Made by a program: the position numbers and the translations under genes. Positions 32,399 through 42,431 of a stretch of DNA of 64,000 nucleotides are shown here, one piece after another. Numbering within the stretch: position 1 is the first letter of the stretch; each line of letters begins with the position of its first letter. Under the pieces are notes generated by a model that saw only the letters and a program-made list of their open reading frames with translations, was not told the DNA's origin and did not search any database. This DNA comes from Peribacillus simplex (GTDB lineage: Bacteria; Bacillota; Bacilli; Bacillales; DSM-1321), in contig NZ_CP126106.1 of NCBI RefSeq assembly GCF_030123325.1, forward strand, positions 5,525,001 to 5,589,000, read 5' to 3'.

Positions 32399-35300
32399 TT
32401 ATTTTTTAGCTTTATTGATGTTAAAGGATTTCTTCGATTCATTTCCTGCAAGATCGGTCACCTTAAATTCAATCTTGTTGTTGCCTGTTTTAAGCGGCAG
32501 CTCCAAATCCTCTATCTTCTTCTTATAGGCACGCATTTTGTATGGTTCCTTGAATTCATGATAGAATACTTCGCTTCCGTTCAGGTAAAGGCGGATTTCA
32601 TCGAAATTATCCTCTACCGTCACGTCCACTTTTGGATTCTTTCCTTTTGCTCCCACAGTTTCCGGTACACCTTTAACTTTTAACCCTGGCTTTGTTGCAT
32701 CGACCATAATCGTCCGTTTAAAGGAAACCGTGTTATCCCATTTATCGGTTGCTTTAACCGTGAAGCTTTGGACACCATCTACAAAATTCTTTTCATATGA
32801 GAATTGATATTTATTATTCGTCTTGTTATACGTTACAGGTACCGTTTTATTGTCGATTTTAAATTCCGTTATTCCCGACGCTTCTTCAATTTCTCCAGTT
32901 ATTTTGATTTTATTTTTATTGTTCACGCTCAAGGCTTCAGGACTCTTGATCTTTACAGCTGGTGCATGATTATCGATCGGAGCCGAATCACTTGCCAATT
33001 CGGTTTCAGCCGTTTTTTCATTACCTGCATAGTCAATTGCCACAACCTGAACCTTTTCCCCTTTTACATCAGGTAGGGTGAATTGTTTCGCATTCGCCGG
33101 GAGCGGTTCTTCCATGATGGATGCTCCATCTACTTGTACATCGTAATAAGCAAGCCCTGAACCATTCAGATTATCCTTACCTTGGATGGTCAATACATTG
33201 CCTTTTTTCGAAATCTTGACTGTCGGCTTTACCGTATCGATTTTGATAGGCATTTTAAACGTCTGCCATTTCGCACCCTCGTAATCTATCATCGCTTTGA
33301 TTTCAAAATAATAGACCCCATCCTTAGCGAGTGCATTATTGATTTTACCATCCCATTTACGGGCCGGATCCAGGGTGTATGCAGTCCCTTGTCCGCCATC
33401 ATAATAGTCCTTACGTACATTTTTCTCTGTGCGAAGTTTCCGGACAGACTTGTTCTCACCATTCAATATATTGTATTCTACTTTTTTCGCATTCCGTAAG
33501 AATGATAGGACCGGCACGAAGTCATCCTGTGCACCATCACCATTTGGGGAAATCGCAATATTTTTACCATTGAATGTTTTTCCCGCAGGGTTATAGCCGA
33601 GATAAGTGAAATCTTCACCTGCTGTCGATACTCCTCCTGCCATGCCATAGAAAGACTCTTTGTCATATTTAGTGCCATCCAGGATCGGGGCTTTGTCCCA
33701 CTCCCCTTTAAACCCTACAAACGGTACATTCAGTTCCGGATTCGTATCGGCTGGATCCTTCAATGAAATGAACCCTTCAACAAAATATCCGTTTGGAAAG
33801 ACCTTGTCAATGTCTACAAGAGTCTGAAGGTCATCGCCAAGTACCTTTGCATCGGATATGTCCACTTTCACTTCGAATGTAACCGATTTTTTTGCAGGAA
33901 CGGTAATCTTATTTGTATTTTTATTATTGATTTTAATCGAAGCGTTCTTAATTTCCTGTGCTTCCAGCTCATCAGCGGAATAACCCAGTTGTCCCTGGAT
34001 TGCATAGTCCGTCTGGATGTTTCCTTTTACATCATACTTGACCGCTTTGTTGCTGAAGTTTTCAACCTTTAAAGTGAAGGCGAACTTATTGCCGATCTCC
34101 TTCATTGCAACCTTCGCTTCTTTCGTGAATGCCTCGGTCACGACAGCAGGTGTGGACAATGCGGATTGCAGCTGCATGACTCCGGCTCCCTGCCTGCGAG
34201 GCGAGTAAGGGTTTTCCCAGTCAAGGGCCTTATTGACGACACCCTGATCCGTTAATGGTTTTGAAGTATTCATCATCAGATTCTTAGCTAACTTAGCCCG
34301 GGCAGATCCTTCTAACTTAAATTCTTTATCCACTCTCTCAAGAACAAGCGCCGAGCCTCCGGAAACATGTGGTGCCGCCATCGAAGTACCGCTCATCATT
34401 CCATATTCATCGTTGTTCAGCGTCGAATAAATTTGTCCGCCCGGAGCAGTGATTTCTGGTTTGAAATCCAAGTTCGGTGCGACTCCCCATGAACTGAATG
34501 AGCTCATTTTCCCTGCTTCTGGATTTACAGCTTTTGTTTTATCACCATTAAAGGTAACCTTCACCTTTTCTCCATCCGTTAAGGCCGCTTTCAGCTTTGC
34601 ACCATCCGATTTCAACATGAACAGCTGAGGAATGGTGATGCTTGGATCTGTGGCCATGGAAATATATCCGTCAGCATTATTGTAAATGATGACTCCTGTC
34701 GCTCCTGCTGCCTGGGCATTTTGCGCCTTTTCTATAAAAGAAAGCGTGCCGCGTTCGATGAGGGCGAACTTGCCTTTAACATCCACTTTGGAAAGCTCTT
34801 CCGGCGTCCCAAGACCTGCAGCCACCAAGTCATGTGTTTTATCCTTCAAAGCATTGGGATGGACGCTTGAAGCCGACATGAATGGAGCTTTACCTGCTTG
34901 TCCGTTTATATCATAAGTCGCTGCATCCAAATCCATATAGTTATTCTCTACCGATGCCACTTGTACCGAATCGTAAGCAAGTCCAGGTGAACCTGAAACG
35001 CCAATATCGGGATTCGAGGCAGATGGGTTTGCAAATCCATTTCCAAAGTGCGCCGAGTTTCCTGCTGAAATCGACATGAGGATCCCATTATCAACAGCCC
35101 GGGAGACCGCCTGCTGCTCCGGATCTTCTGCCGATACAAAACCTGCAGTGGAGCCAAGGCTCATATTCAGCACATCCGCCCCAAGGATGATGGCATCGTC
35201 AATCGCCTTAATGTATATATCGCCCCATGTTGTCTGCATGTCGGGATCATTCCCGAAGACCTTCAAAGCAAGCAGCTGGGCTTCTGGAGCAACCCCTTTA

Positions 35301-36136
35301 ATGCCGCCGTTCTCTTCATCTCCATTGGCACCAGCCGTACCTGCTACATGCATTCCATGCATGGAAGCCCCTTCACCAAGGTCAAGGATTTCTTCATTTT
35401 CATCCATGTAATTGTATCCATAAGGTACCTTCGCCGTATAATAATTGCCTAATAGATGGCTAGATTCCTTCATCCCGCTTATTTCACTTTCAGTCAGTTC
35501 AGCCTTATTCTCGTCGTTCAGGACCATATCACGGTGAGATGGGTCGATTCCGGTATCAATAATCCCGACGACCATCCCTTCCCCTTTATATCCATATTCC
35601 CGCCAAGCTTCCTGGGCTTGGACAAGTTCTTTACTATAAAGCATCTCGGGTTTTTCTACAGGACGTTCATATTCATTCGCAATATGTACTTCAGCAACTT
35701 CAGGCATGGCTTCCACCTTTTTGATTTCACCATACTGAATTTCACCACTGAACCCATTGACGACTGTCGTAAAACTTTCAAGTTCCTTGAAAGCTATTTT
35801 TTTCTCTTTCACCTTTTTTTTCAATTTCTTCTGATTAGCCAGCTTTTCGGACTTTAATTGTTGTTTCTTATTTTTCGATAACTGTTTAAAAAGTTTCCCT
35901 TCTTTCGAAGCTGTTTCTATTGCCGGGGCTTCCTTCATCTCTACGATGACCCTGACCTTCTCATTGCTTTTGTATTTCTTCCCCAAATCATTTTTCTTCA
36001 GCTTTATAATACTTTCCTGATTCTTCTTACCTGCATCGCCCGAGCCTGACGGGGGATTTGGGAGCTTGGCTGCGGAAACGCTTGCAGTAAATACTAATAG
36101 AAAGATTGCTAGAATGGACAAGCTGCGTTTAATCAA
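32399..36136 (-). CDS. Large secreted subtilisin-like serine protease (Vpr-like, S8 with PA domain)
   Basis: 1245 residues from a TTG start with ggagg eight bases upstream; the frame to 36199 extends through that ribosome site. Signal peptide 1-22. An I9-type propeptide (60-165, VRVIVEMKEAP) is followed by the S8 domain with Asp194 (VGIIDTGIDPSH), His260 (MHGMHVAGTAG) and Ser585 (MSGTSMAAPHVSG). A PA domain (KGKFALIERGTLSFIEKAQNA) is inserted between His and Ser. After 680 come an Fn3-like region and several Ig-like repeats (NKNKIKITGEIEEASGITEF). B. subtilis Vpr is about 806 residues, so the C-terminal extension of around 440 is notable and may bind the wall or substrates. Confidence 0.92.
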   Translation of the reverse strand: MIKRSLSILAIFLLVFTASVSAAKLPNPPSGSGDAGKKNQESIIKLKKNDLGKKYKSNEKVRVIVEMKEAPAIETASKEGKLFKQLSKNKKQQLKSEKLANQKKLKKKVKEKKIAFKELESFTTVVNGFSGEIQYGEIKKVEAMPEVAEVHIANEYERPVEKPEMLYSKELVQAQEAWREYGYKGEGMVVGIIDTGIDPSHRDMVLNDENKAELTESEISGMKESSHLLGNYYTAKVPYGYNYMDENEEILDLGEGASMHGMHVAGTAGANGDEENGGIKGVAPEAQLLALKVFGNDPDMQTTWGDIYIKAIDDAIILGADVLNMSLGSTAGFVSAEDPEQQAVSRAVDNGILMSISAGNSAHFGNGFANPSASNPDIGVSGSPGLAYDSVQVASVENNYMDLDAATYDINGQAGKAPFMSASSVHPNALKDKTHDLVAAGLGTPEELSKVDVKGKFALIERGTLSFIEKAQNAQAAGATGVIIYNNADGYISMATDPSITIPQLFMLKSDGAKLKAALTDGEKVKVTFNGDKTKAVNPEAGKMSSFSSWGVAPNLDFKPEITAPGGQIYSTLNNDEYGMMSGTSMAAPHVSGGSALVLERVDKEFKLEGSARAKLAKNLMMNTSKPLTDQGVVNKALDWENPYSPRRQGAGVMQLQSALSTPAVVTEAFTKEAKVAMKEIGNKFAFTLKVENFSNKAVKYDVKGNIQTDYAIQGQLGYSADELEAQEIKNASIKINNKNTNKITVPAKKSVTFEVKVDISDAKVLGDDLQTLVDIDKVFPNGYFVEGFISLKDPADTNPELNVPFVGFKGEWDKAPILDGTKYDKESFYGMAGGVSTAGEDFTYLGYNPAGKTFNGKNIAISPNGDGAQDDFVPVLSFLRNAKKVEYNILNGENKSVRKLRTEKNVRKDYYDGGQGTAYTLDPARKWDGKINNALAKDGVYYFEIKAMIDYEGAKWQTFKMPIKIDTVKPTVKISKKGNVLTIQGKDNLNGSGLAYYDVQVDGASIMEEPLPANAKQFTLPDVKGEKVQVVAIDYAGNEKTAETELASDSAPIDNHAPAVKIKSPEALSVNNKNKIKITGEIEEASGITEFKIDNKTVPVTYNKTNNKYQFSYEKNFVDGVQSFTVKATDKWDNTVSFKRTIMVDATKPGLKVKGVPETVGAKGKNPKVDVTVEDNFDEIRLYLNGSEVFYHEFKEPYKMRAYKKKIEDLELPLKTGNNKIEFKVTDLAGNESKKSFNINKAKK

Positions 36137-36311
36137 TGAACTTTCCTCCTCTAAAATAATCAATTTTTGGAATATTCTTACTGAGTATAAAAGTATCACA
36201 ACTTTTGGGGTGATTTTAAGGGGTAATAGTCACTATTTTCCTATTTCGAACTAGGATTATGTTATTATTTTTCATATTTTAATAGATTTACAAGATAAAT
36301 GACAAAAAGAT

Positions 36312-36333
36312 GGTGATGTTAAACTAACATCAC
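36312..36333 (-). terminator. Terminator of the peptide ABC transporter operon
   Basis: GGTGATGTT / AACATCACC stem, 11 bases after the last stop, with a T run after ATC on the minus strand. Confidence 0.85.
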
Positions 36334-36343
36334 CCTTTTACTT

Positions 36344-37246
36344 CTAGTTTTTCATTCTTGGATCCAATGCATCGCGCAGCCCATCCCCCATTAGATTAAA
36401 GCCGAGTACCGTAAGCATGATCGCAAGGCCGGGGAAAAGAACCGTCCATGGTGCCTGAATGATGAACGCCCTGGAATCAGCAAGCATTTTTCCCCACTCA
36501 GGTGCTGGCGGCTGTGCACCGAGACCGAGAAAGCCCAGTGCTGCACACTCAATTATGGCAGTTGCAATCGCCAATGTACCTTGAACGATAATCGGTGCAA
36601 GACTATTCGGAAGGACGTGATGAAGGAGAATGCGGCCATCCCCCATTCCAATTGCCTTCGCAGCCGTTACGTATTCCTCTTCTTTCACCGTTAAGACCCG
36701 CGAACGTAAAAGCCGGCCGAATATCGGGACATTGACGATGGCAATGGCAATAAGTGCGTTGCGGAGGGAAGGTCCCAAAACGGCTACGACAGCAATGGCA
36801 AGCAAGATACTTGGAAAGGCCAGAATGATGTCAAAGACCCTCGATATGATCGTATCTATCCACCTGCCGTAGTAACCGGCAATGATTCCCAAAAAAGACC
36901 CAACCACGACAGATCCCGCAACAGATAAGAAGCCGACCCCTATTGATATGCGCGAGCCATAAATGACCCTGCTCAAAATATCACGTCCAAATTCATCCGT
37001 TCCGAACCAATGCTCCGCAGACGGGGCCAAATGTTTATCACTTAGCTTTTGCCCCTCAAATGAATAAGGTGCAATAACGGGCGCGAAGATGGCGATTAAG
37101 ATAAAAAATGCAACAATCCCCAGACCCACAAGGGCTACCTTATTTTTCCTAAAACTTTTCCATCCTTCCTTCCAGGGAGAAATGACTTTTTCCTCTGCCT
37201 CTTTTGGAGGAAGGATTGGCGAAGTATTCGTTGCTATTTCAGGCAT
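36344..37246 (-). CDS. dppC: Di/oligopeptide ABC transporter permease, DppC type
   Basis: 300 residues, six membrane helices, N-terminal extension on the cytosolic side (FRKNKVALVGLGIVAFFILIAIFAPVIAPY) typical of the OppC/DppC subfamily. The ATPase-contact EAA loop reads EYVTAAKAIGMGDGRILLHHVLPN. Pairs with the DppB-type permease encoded 12 bases upstream. Last gene of a five-gene operon, closed by the hairpin at 36312. Substrate within the family (dipeptide, oligopeptide, nickel) cannot be set from the permease. Confidence 0.9.
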   Translation of the reverse strand: MPEIATNTSPILPPKEAEEKVISPWKEGWKSFRKNKVALVGLGIVAFFILIAIFAPVIAPYSFEGQKLSDKHLAPSAEHWFGTDEFGRDILSRVIYGSRISIGVGFLSVAGSVVVGSFLGIIAGYYGRWIDTIISRVFDIILAFPSILLAIAVVAVLGPSLRNALIAIAIVNVPIFGRLLRSRVLTVKEEEYVTAAKAIGMGDGRILLHHVLPNSLAPIIVQGTLAIATAIIECAALGFLGLGAQPPAPEWGKMLADSRAFIIQAPWTVLFPGLAIMLTVLGFNLMGDGLRDALDPRMKN

Positions 37247-37258
37247 GAGTTCCCCTCC

Positions 37259-38263
37259 CTATTTATACTTAATCCTAGGATCGATGGCTGCATACAACAA
37301 GTCCACAACTAGATTAATCATGACAAACAAAAAGGCGATGACAAGAATTCCGGACTGTATCACCGGATAATCCCGAGATAGTATTGCATCATAAATATAT
37401 GTACCGATACCTGGCCATCCAAAAATGTTTTCCGTTAATATGGCGCCGCCTAAAAGTAATCCTGTCTGCAGGCCGATAACCGTCACCACTGGAATCAGGG
37501 CATTCTTAAGGGAGTGCTTGTAAACAACCCAAAACATTCTCATTCCTTTAGCACGAGCCGTACGAATGAAATCCGATCTCATGACTTCCAGCATGGACGA
37601 CCGTGTCATCCTTGCAATAATGGCCATCGGAATGGTCGCAAGCGCAATCCCCGGCAAAATGAGATGTTTGATCACCTCGAAAAACTGATCGACCCTGCCA
37701 GCTATGAGTGTATCTATCAAATACAGGCCGGTCATGGCTTCAACGGGATCCCTGATATTATCCCGCCCTGTCGTCGGAAGTAAATCCCATTGAATTGAAA
37801 CGATGTATTGCTCCATTAATCCCAGCCAGAAAATAGGCATGGACAAACCAATCAACGCAATCACCATGGCGACATAATCAAACCATGAGTTTTGAAACCA
37901 AGCTGATATTATCCCTGCATTCACGCCTATGACCACGGCGATGATCATGGCGATCAAGGCCAGTTCTATCGTGGCCATTAGGTACGGCCCAATTTCTTCA
38001 GAAACCGGACTATTCGTTTTTAAAGAAACACCCAGGTCTCCCTTTAACAGGCCTGATAAATAATCCCAAAACTGTATGAACCAAGGTTTATCCAGACCAA
38101 GTTCCTTTGTCATTGCAGCGACTGCCTCTTCCGTTGCTTGCTGCCCTAAAATCACCTGTGCCGGATTTCCAGGAATCGCCCGAATCATCATGAATACAAT
38201 AAATGCCATTCCGAGTAACACTGGAATGAGAGATCCTAAACGTCGTACGGTATAGGAAAACAA
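37259..38263 (-). CDS. dppB: Di/oligopeptide ABC transporter permease, DppB type
   Basis: 334 residues if started at the TTG giving MFSYTVRRLGSLIP, with aaggcggg eight bases upstream; GTG three codons earlier is possible, and the frame to 38335 is too long for the family. Typical DppB features: FIVFMMIRAIPGNPA, the periplasmic-type loop GLDKPWFIQFWDYLSGLLKGDLGVS, and the EAA loop DFIRTARAKGMRMFWVVYKHSLKNALIP. Works as a heterodimer with the next permease to take up peptides. Confidence 0.9.
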   Translation of the reverse strand: MFSYTVRRLGSLIPVLLGMAFIVFMMIRAIPGNPAQVILGQQATEEAVAAMTKELGLDKPWFIQFWDYLSGLLKGDLGVSLKTNSPVSEEIGPYLMATIELALIAMIIAVVIGVNAGIISAWFQNSWFDYVAMVIALIGLSMPIFWLGLMEQYIVSIQWDLLPTTGRDNIRDPVEAMTGLYLIDTLIAGRVDQFFEVIKHLILPGIALATIPMAIIARMTRSSMLEVMRSDFIRTARAKGMRMFWVVYKHSLKNALIPVVTVIGLQTGLLLGGAILTENIFGWPGIGTYIYDAILSRDYPVIQSGILVIAFLFVMINLVVDLLYAAIDPRIKYK

Positions 38264-38378
38264 AACAATCACCCGCCTTTTAAATAAGGGTCCTTCGAAG
38301 CGCCCTTGATCATTTTGAAATACATTCCATAACAAAACCGGGAAGCATGCAAGACTCCATACTACCCGGTTCGTACGG

Positions 38379-39995
38379 TTAATTTTCTAGTGAAACATTA
38401 ACAAGGGATTGTGAACCGGTTGGATGTGGAACAAACCCTTTGACCGTCTTAGATCCGGCTAACTGCGGTAAAGAATGTACAAGCGGAACCCATGGAGCAT
38501 CATCATGGATGATTTCCTGTGCTTTTCCATACAGCTCATTGCGCTTGGCTTCATCTGCCGTGGACTGAGCTTCGATCAGCAGTTTGTGGACCTCATCGTT
38601 TGCGTAACGGGCATAGTTGTTGGAGCCGATATTATCTTTATCCAATAATGTATAAAGGAAGTTATCCGCATCTCCATTATCTCCTGTCCAGCCCATCATG
38701 AAGGATTGGGCTTCACCAGCCTGCACTTTCTCTAAATATGCAGCCCATTCGTACGAAACGATATTCGCTTCGATGCCTACTTGTTTTAGGCTTGCTTGAA
38801 TGGCTTCAGCCACTTTTTGACCATCTGGCATATATGGGCGCGGTACCGGCATTGCCCATAGATCCATTTTAAATCCGTCTTCAAGTCCAGCTTTTTTCAG
38901 CAGTTCTTTCGCTTTTTCTACATCATAATCATAGTCTTCGACTTTGTCATTGTAGCCAGAAACGGATGGCGGCATAGGATTCTTGGCAGGCTCTGCTGTG
39001 CCTTCATAAAAATTATCAATGATTTCCTTTTTATTGATCAAATGCGAGATGGCTTGACGCACTTCTTTCTTGTCGAATGGCGCTTTCTCAACATTGAAAG
39101 CAAAGTACCCGACGTTCATGGATGCACGTTCGAATATTTGCAGGTTTTCATCTCCTGTAACCTTACTGATATCACTTGGGTTCAACCCGTCCATCAGGTC
39201 GATTTCACCCTTGATTGCAGCATTTAAACGCGCAGAGTTATCTTTAATGACCTTAAACGTGATTCCATCAAGTTTCGGCAGTCCTTCTTGCCAATAGTCA
39301 TCGTTTTTCACCACTTCAATCGTATCGCCAGGTTTCCATGATTTGAATTTGAAAGGACCTGTACCAGATGGATTTTTAGTGAAGTCATCACCCTCTTTTT
39401 CAATTCCAGCCGGACTGGCTATTGCAAATGTAGGCATGGCAAGGTTTTTCAGGAACGGCGCCTGCGGACGGTTCAAAGTGAATTCCACCGTGCTGGCATC
39501 GATCGCTTTTACTTCTTTGATCACATGGCCTTCATCACCTTCAAATCCTCCGAACATGGAGGCATAGTACGCAAATTTACCCTCATCCTTACTCTGTGCC
39601 CAACGTTGAAAGTTTTTAACGACTGCATCTGCATTGAAATCAGTACCATCATGGAACTTGATTCCGGTTTTCAATTTGAATGTGTATGTTTTTGCGTCAT
39701 CGGACACTTCCCATGATTCTGCAAGACCCGGATTGATTTCCGTGTCATCTTCCCCATATTTCACAAGCGTTTCAAAAATCTGCTGTGTGACGATGAATGA
39801 TTCCCCATCGGTTACGATAGCCGGGTCAAGACCGACAGCGTCTCCGCCTTTACCGTATATCAATACGCCGCCCTTCGCTTCACTCGATCCCCCTTTACCA
39901 TCATCTTTCTCTTTTGATGTAGACGAGGAGCATCCCGCAAGCGCTAGCGAAAGAGCCAGGATACCAGCCAGCAATAATGCCAATGTTTTCTTCAT
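38379..39995 (-). CDS. Peptide-binding lipoprotein of the ABC transporter (SBP family 5)
   Basis: 538 residues. Lipoprotein signal with lipobox ALAGC at 18-22, then a Ser/Lys-rich linker and the family 5 binding fold: LAESWEVSDDAKTYTFKLKTGIKFHDGTDFNADAVV, NPSGTGPFKFKSWKPGD and VRQAISHLINKKEI. It captures peptides outside the membrane and hands them to the permeases. It sits in the middle of the operon, between the two ATPases and the two permeases, the order of B. subtilis appDFABC. Sequence style is closer to dipeptide-binding proteins than to AppA; specificity unproved. Confidence 0.9.
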   Translation of the reverse strand: MKKTLALLLAGILALSLALAGCSSSTSKEKDDGKGGSSEAKGGVLIYGKGGDAVGLDPAIVTDGESFIVTQQIFETLVKYGEDDTEINPGLAESWEVSDDAKTYTFKLKTGIKFHDGTDFNADAVVKNFQRWAQSKDEGKFAYYASMFGGFEGDEGHVIKEVKAIDASTVEFTLNRPQAPFLKNLAMPTFAIASPAGIEKEGDDFTKNPSGTGPFKFKSWKPGDTIEVVKNDDYWQEGLPKLDGITFKVIKDNSARLNAAIKGEIDLMDGLNPSDISKVTGDENLQIFERASMNVGYFAFNVEKAPFDKKEVRQAISHLINKKEIIDNFYEGTAEPAKNPMPPSVSGYNDKVEDYDYDVEKAKELLKKAGLEDGFKMDLWAMPVPRPYMPDGQKVAEAIQASLKQVGIEANIVSYEWAAYLEKVQAGEAQSFMMGWTGDNGDADNFLYTLLDKDNIGSNNYARYANDEVHKLLIEAQSTADEAKRNELYGKAQEIIHDDAPWVPLVHSLPQLAGSKTVKGFVPHPTGSQSLVNVSLEN

Positions 39996-40037
39996 ATTCT
40001 TCCCCCTTATTATTTGCGAATTTATGTATACGTCGTG

Positions 40038-41006
40038 TCAATTGTATAAATGACAAGCAACGTAGTGACCAGGTTTATGTTCATTCAGGATTGGCTTTTC
40101 CGTACTGCATACTGCCATCGCCTTCGGACATCTCGTATGGAATGGACAGCCGCCGGGCGGGTTTGATGGGCTTGGAACATCTCCCTGCAGGATTACCCTA
40201 TCCCCCTTGTATCCCACATCCGGGATGGGCACGGCTGATAGTAAAGCCTGCGTATATGGATGAAGCGGATCTTCATATAGTCCTTCACTTTCCGTCAATT
40301 CAACTATATGTCCAAGATACATGACACCGACACGGTCGGAGATATGCCTCACCACTCCAAGATCATGGGCAATGAACAAGTAGGTCAAATCAAAATCTTC
40401 CTGCAAATCCTGCAACAGATTCAAGACCTGTGCCTGGATCGACACATCCAGTGCAGATACCGGCTCATCGGCAATGATCAGTTTGGGGTTGACTGCAAGT
40501 GCCCTCGCGATGCCAATACGCTGCCGCTGGCCCCCACTGAATTGATGCGGATACCTTTTAGCATGGTAACTGCTTAAGCCAACAACCTTAAGAAGTTCCT
40601 GCACACGGGCCTTTCGCGCCTTTTTATCTTTAACCCCGTGAACGATGAGCGGTTCTTCCAATATTTTTTCAATGGTATGCCTGGGATTGAGGGAAGCGAA
40701 TGGGTCCTGGAAGACCATCTGCATTTCACGGCGCATCTTTCTCATTTCACTGGAAGATAAAGCTGTCAGGTCCTTTCCTTCGAAATAAACATTACCCTCA
40801 CTCGGCTCAAGCAATCGAAGCAATAATCTTCCCGTAGTAGACTTTCCGCAACCGCTTTCACCGACAAGTCCTAAGGTTTCCCCTTTATAAATGGAAAAAG
40901 ACAAACCATCAACTGCCTTGACCTCTCCGATGGTCTTTCCGAGAACCCCTCCTTTGATTGGAAAATGCTTCTTTAGGTTTTCTACCTTAACCAATGTTTG
41001 ATTCAT
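40038..41006 (-). CDS. dppF: Di/oligopeptide ABC transporter ATP-binding protein, DppF type
   Basis: 322 residues starting MNQTLVKVENLKKHF, with aaaggagc in front; the 20-base overlap with the upstream ATPase gene suggests coupling. Walker A GESGCGKST, signature FSGGQRQRIGIARAL, Walker B LIIADEPVSALD, and the C-terminal extension with cysteines CPFHTRCPKAMAVCS that is typical of Opp/Dpp ATPases and binds an Fe-S cluster or metal in some members. Cytoplasmic, energises uptake together with DppD. Confidence 0.92.
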   Translation of the reverse strand: MNQTLVKVENLKKHFPIKGGVLGKTIGEVKAVDGLSFSIYKGETLGLVGESGCGKSTTGRLLLRLLEPSEGNVYFEGKDLTALSSSEMRKMRREMQMVFQDPFASLNPRHTIEKILEEPLIVHGVKDKKARKARVQELLKVVGLSSYHAKRYPHQFSGGQRQRIGIARALAVNPKLIIADEPVSALDVSIQAQVLNLLQDLQEDFDLTYLFIAHDLGVVRHISDRVGVMYLGHIVELTESEGLYEDPLHPYTQALLSAVPIPDVGYKGDRVILQGDVPSPSNPPGGCPFHTRCPKAMAVCSTEKPILNEHKPGHYVACHLYN

Positions 41007-41991
41007 GCAAGGCAGCTCCTTTCCCATCTTCATACAGCCAGCAGCGAACATGCTGACCCTCATCGAATTTCAATAGAGACGGGGTCTCATTTATACATTG
41101 CTCCATGGCATGGGAGCATCGGGGGGCAAACTGGCACCCAAGGTTGCTTGTCCCTGGTTTTGGCACATTACCCGGTATCGAGTAAAGGCGATCTTTCTTT
41201 ATTCGCATATCGGGAATCGACTGAAGTAAACCGACCGTATAAGGATGCTTCGGATTTTGGAAAATCGTTTGCACATTTCCTTCCTCGATCACCTTGCCGG
41301 CATACATCACAATGACACGTTCACACATTTGCGCCACTACCCCAAGATCATGGGTAATCATCATGATTGCCGTGTCTGTTTCTTTATTTAAATTCTTCAT
41401 TAGCTCTAGGATTTGTGCCTGGATCGTCACATCCAAAGCCGTTGTCGGTTCATCGGCTATAAGGAGTTTCGGCTCGCAAATCATGGCCATTGCTATCATG
41501 ACCCTTTGTCTCATTCCACCTGAAAGCTGATGCGGATATTCTTTGAGCAATTCCTCGGCACGGCCAAGCCCAACCAGCTTCAACATTTCCACCGCTCGAT
41601 GCCGGGCCTGTTTTTTGTTCCATTTTTTATGTATCCGAAGCGTCTCGACCAATTGCTCGCCAATAGTGAACACAGGATTCAGGCTTGTCATCGGTTCCTG
41701 AAATATCATCGCTATATCATTTCCGCGAATTTTTCTCATTTTCGCTTCAGAGGCATTTGCGATGTTCTCTCCTTTAAAAAGGATTTCCCCCTCCACCTTA
41801 CCAGCCGGCGAAGGAACCAGACCCATGATGGACAGAGAAGTTACGCTTTTTCCGCATCCCGATTCTCCAACAATTCCTAAAACCTCACCAGGATTGACAT
41901 GGAAATCGATTGAATTCACGACAGGAATCACCCCATCGTCAGTACGAAAACTGGTTCGCAGACCATTCACCTTAATAATTGGTTCGTCCAT
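40987..41991 (-). CDS. dppD: Di/oligopeptide ABC transporter ATP-binding protein, DppD type
   Basis: 334 residues starting MDEPIIKVNGL, with aggaagtg upstream. Walker A GESGCGKS, signature LSGGMRQRVMIAMAM, Walker B LLIADEPTTALD, and the C-terminal cysteine region CQFAPRCSHAMEQC. First gene of the operon D-F-A-B-C. A CodY-like box and a TTGATG/TATAAT promoter candidate lie just upstream, which would fit nutrient control of peptide uptake. Confidence 0.92.
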   Translation of the reverse strand: MDEPIIKVNGLRTSFRTDDGVIPVVNSIDFHVNPGEVLGIVGESGCGKSVTSLSIMGLVPSPAGKVEGEILFKGENIANASEAKMRKIRGNDIAMIFQEPMTSLNPVFTIGEQLVETLRIHKKWNKKQARHRAVEMLKLVGLGRAEELLKEYPHQLSGGMRQRVMIAMAMICEPKLLIADEPTTALDVTIQAQILELMKNLNKETDTAIMMITHDLGVVAQMCERVIVMYAGKVIEEGNVQTIFQNPKHPYTVGLLQSIPDMRIKKDRLYSIPGNVPKPGTSNLGCQFAPRCSHAMEQCINETPSLLKFDEGQHVRCWLYEDGKGAALHESNIG

Positions 41992-42071
41992 CAAATCACT
42001 TCCTATATATAACTTTTTTTCCAATTATATTATTGGGTTTATTATTGCATCAAAATTAAAATATTACAATA

Positions 42072-42086
42072 TATTTTCTAAAAATT
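42072..42086 (-). promoter_or_regulatory. CodY-like box upstream of the peptide transporter operon
   Basis: TATTTTCTAAAAATT matches AATTTTCWGAAAATT at 13 of 15 positions, 81 bases before dppD. CodY repression of dpp operons is known in B. subtilis; here it is a sequence match in AT-rich DNA and may be chance. Confidence 0.35.
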
Positions 42087-42140
42087 CTAATTTAACAGAA
42101 TTATTTTTTTATTTTTCCTATTTGCACACATTTTGGCACA

Positions 42141-42168
42141 AAAAAATGACTGCTTATTCGCAGTCATT
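42141..42168 (-). terminator. Terminator leftward, probably of ssbB
   Basis: AATGACTGC / GCAGTCATT stem with six A on the left (six T on the minus strand). The 260 bases between it and ssbB hold no gene I can see. Confidence 0.75.
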
Positions 42169-42431
42169 ACAAGGGGAAAATCAGATAACTCGATTTTTTG
42201 GAGGGTAAATCGAGGTTTCCAGCGGGGAAGAAGCTTTATTAGCTTTTGGGGAATGAATGGATGATAGATAATCTATATACTACTGTCAAGTTTCACTAAA
42301 TTATGCTAAAAATCTGTGCATTTATTTTTCATTATGGTCATATAAATACTTTTATTGCTTCCAATGTCGGAAGTTTCTTGAAAACGATCTTGCCTCCTTC
42401 CTGTGGCACGCCATCATGCCTCCACGTAACA

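Noticed and set aside
32144..32451. Short frames over the GC-rich repeat elements
   Set aside because: They occur on both strands in several frames and follow the repeat, not codon use.
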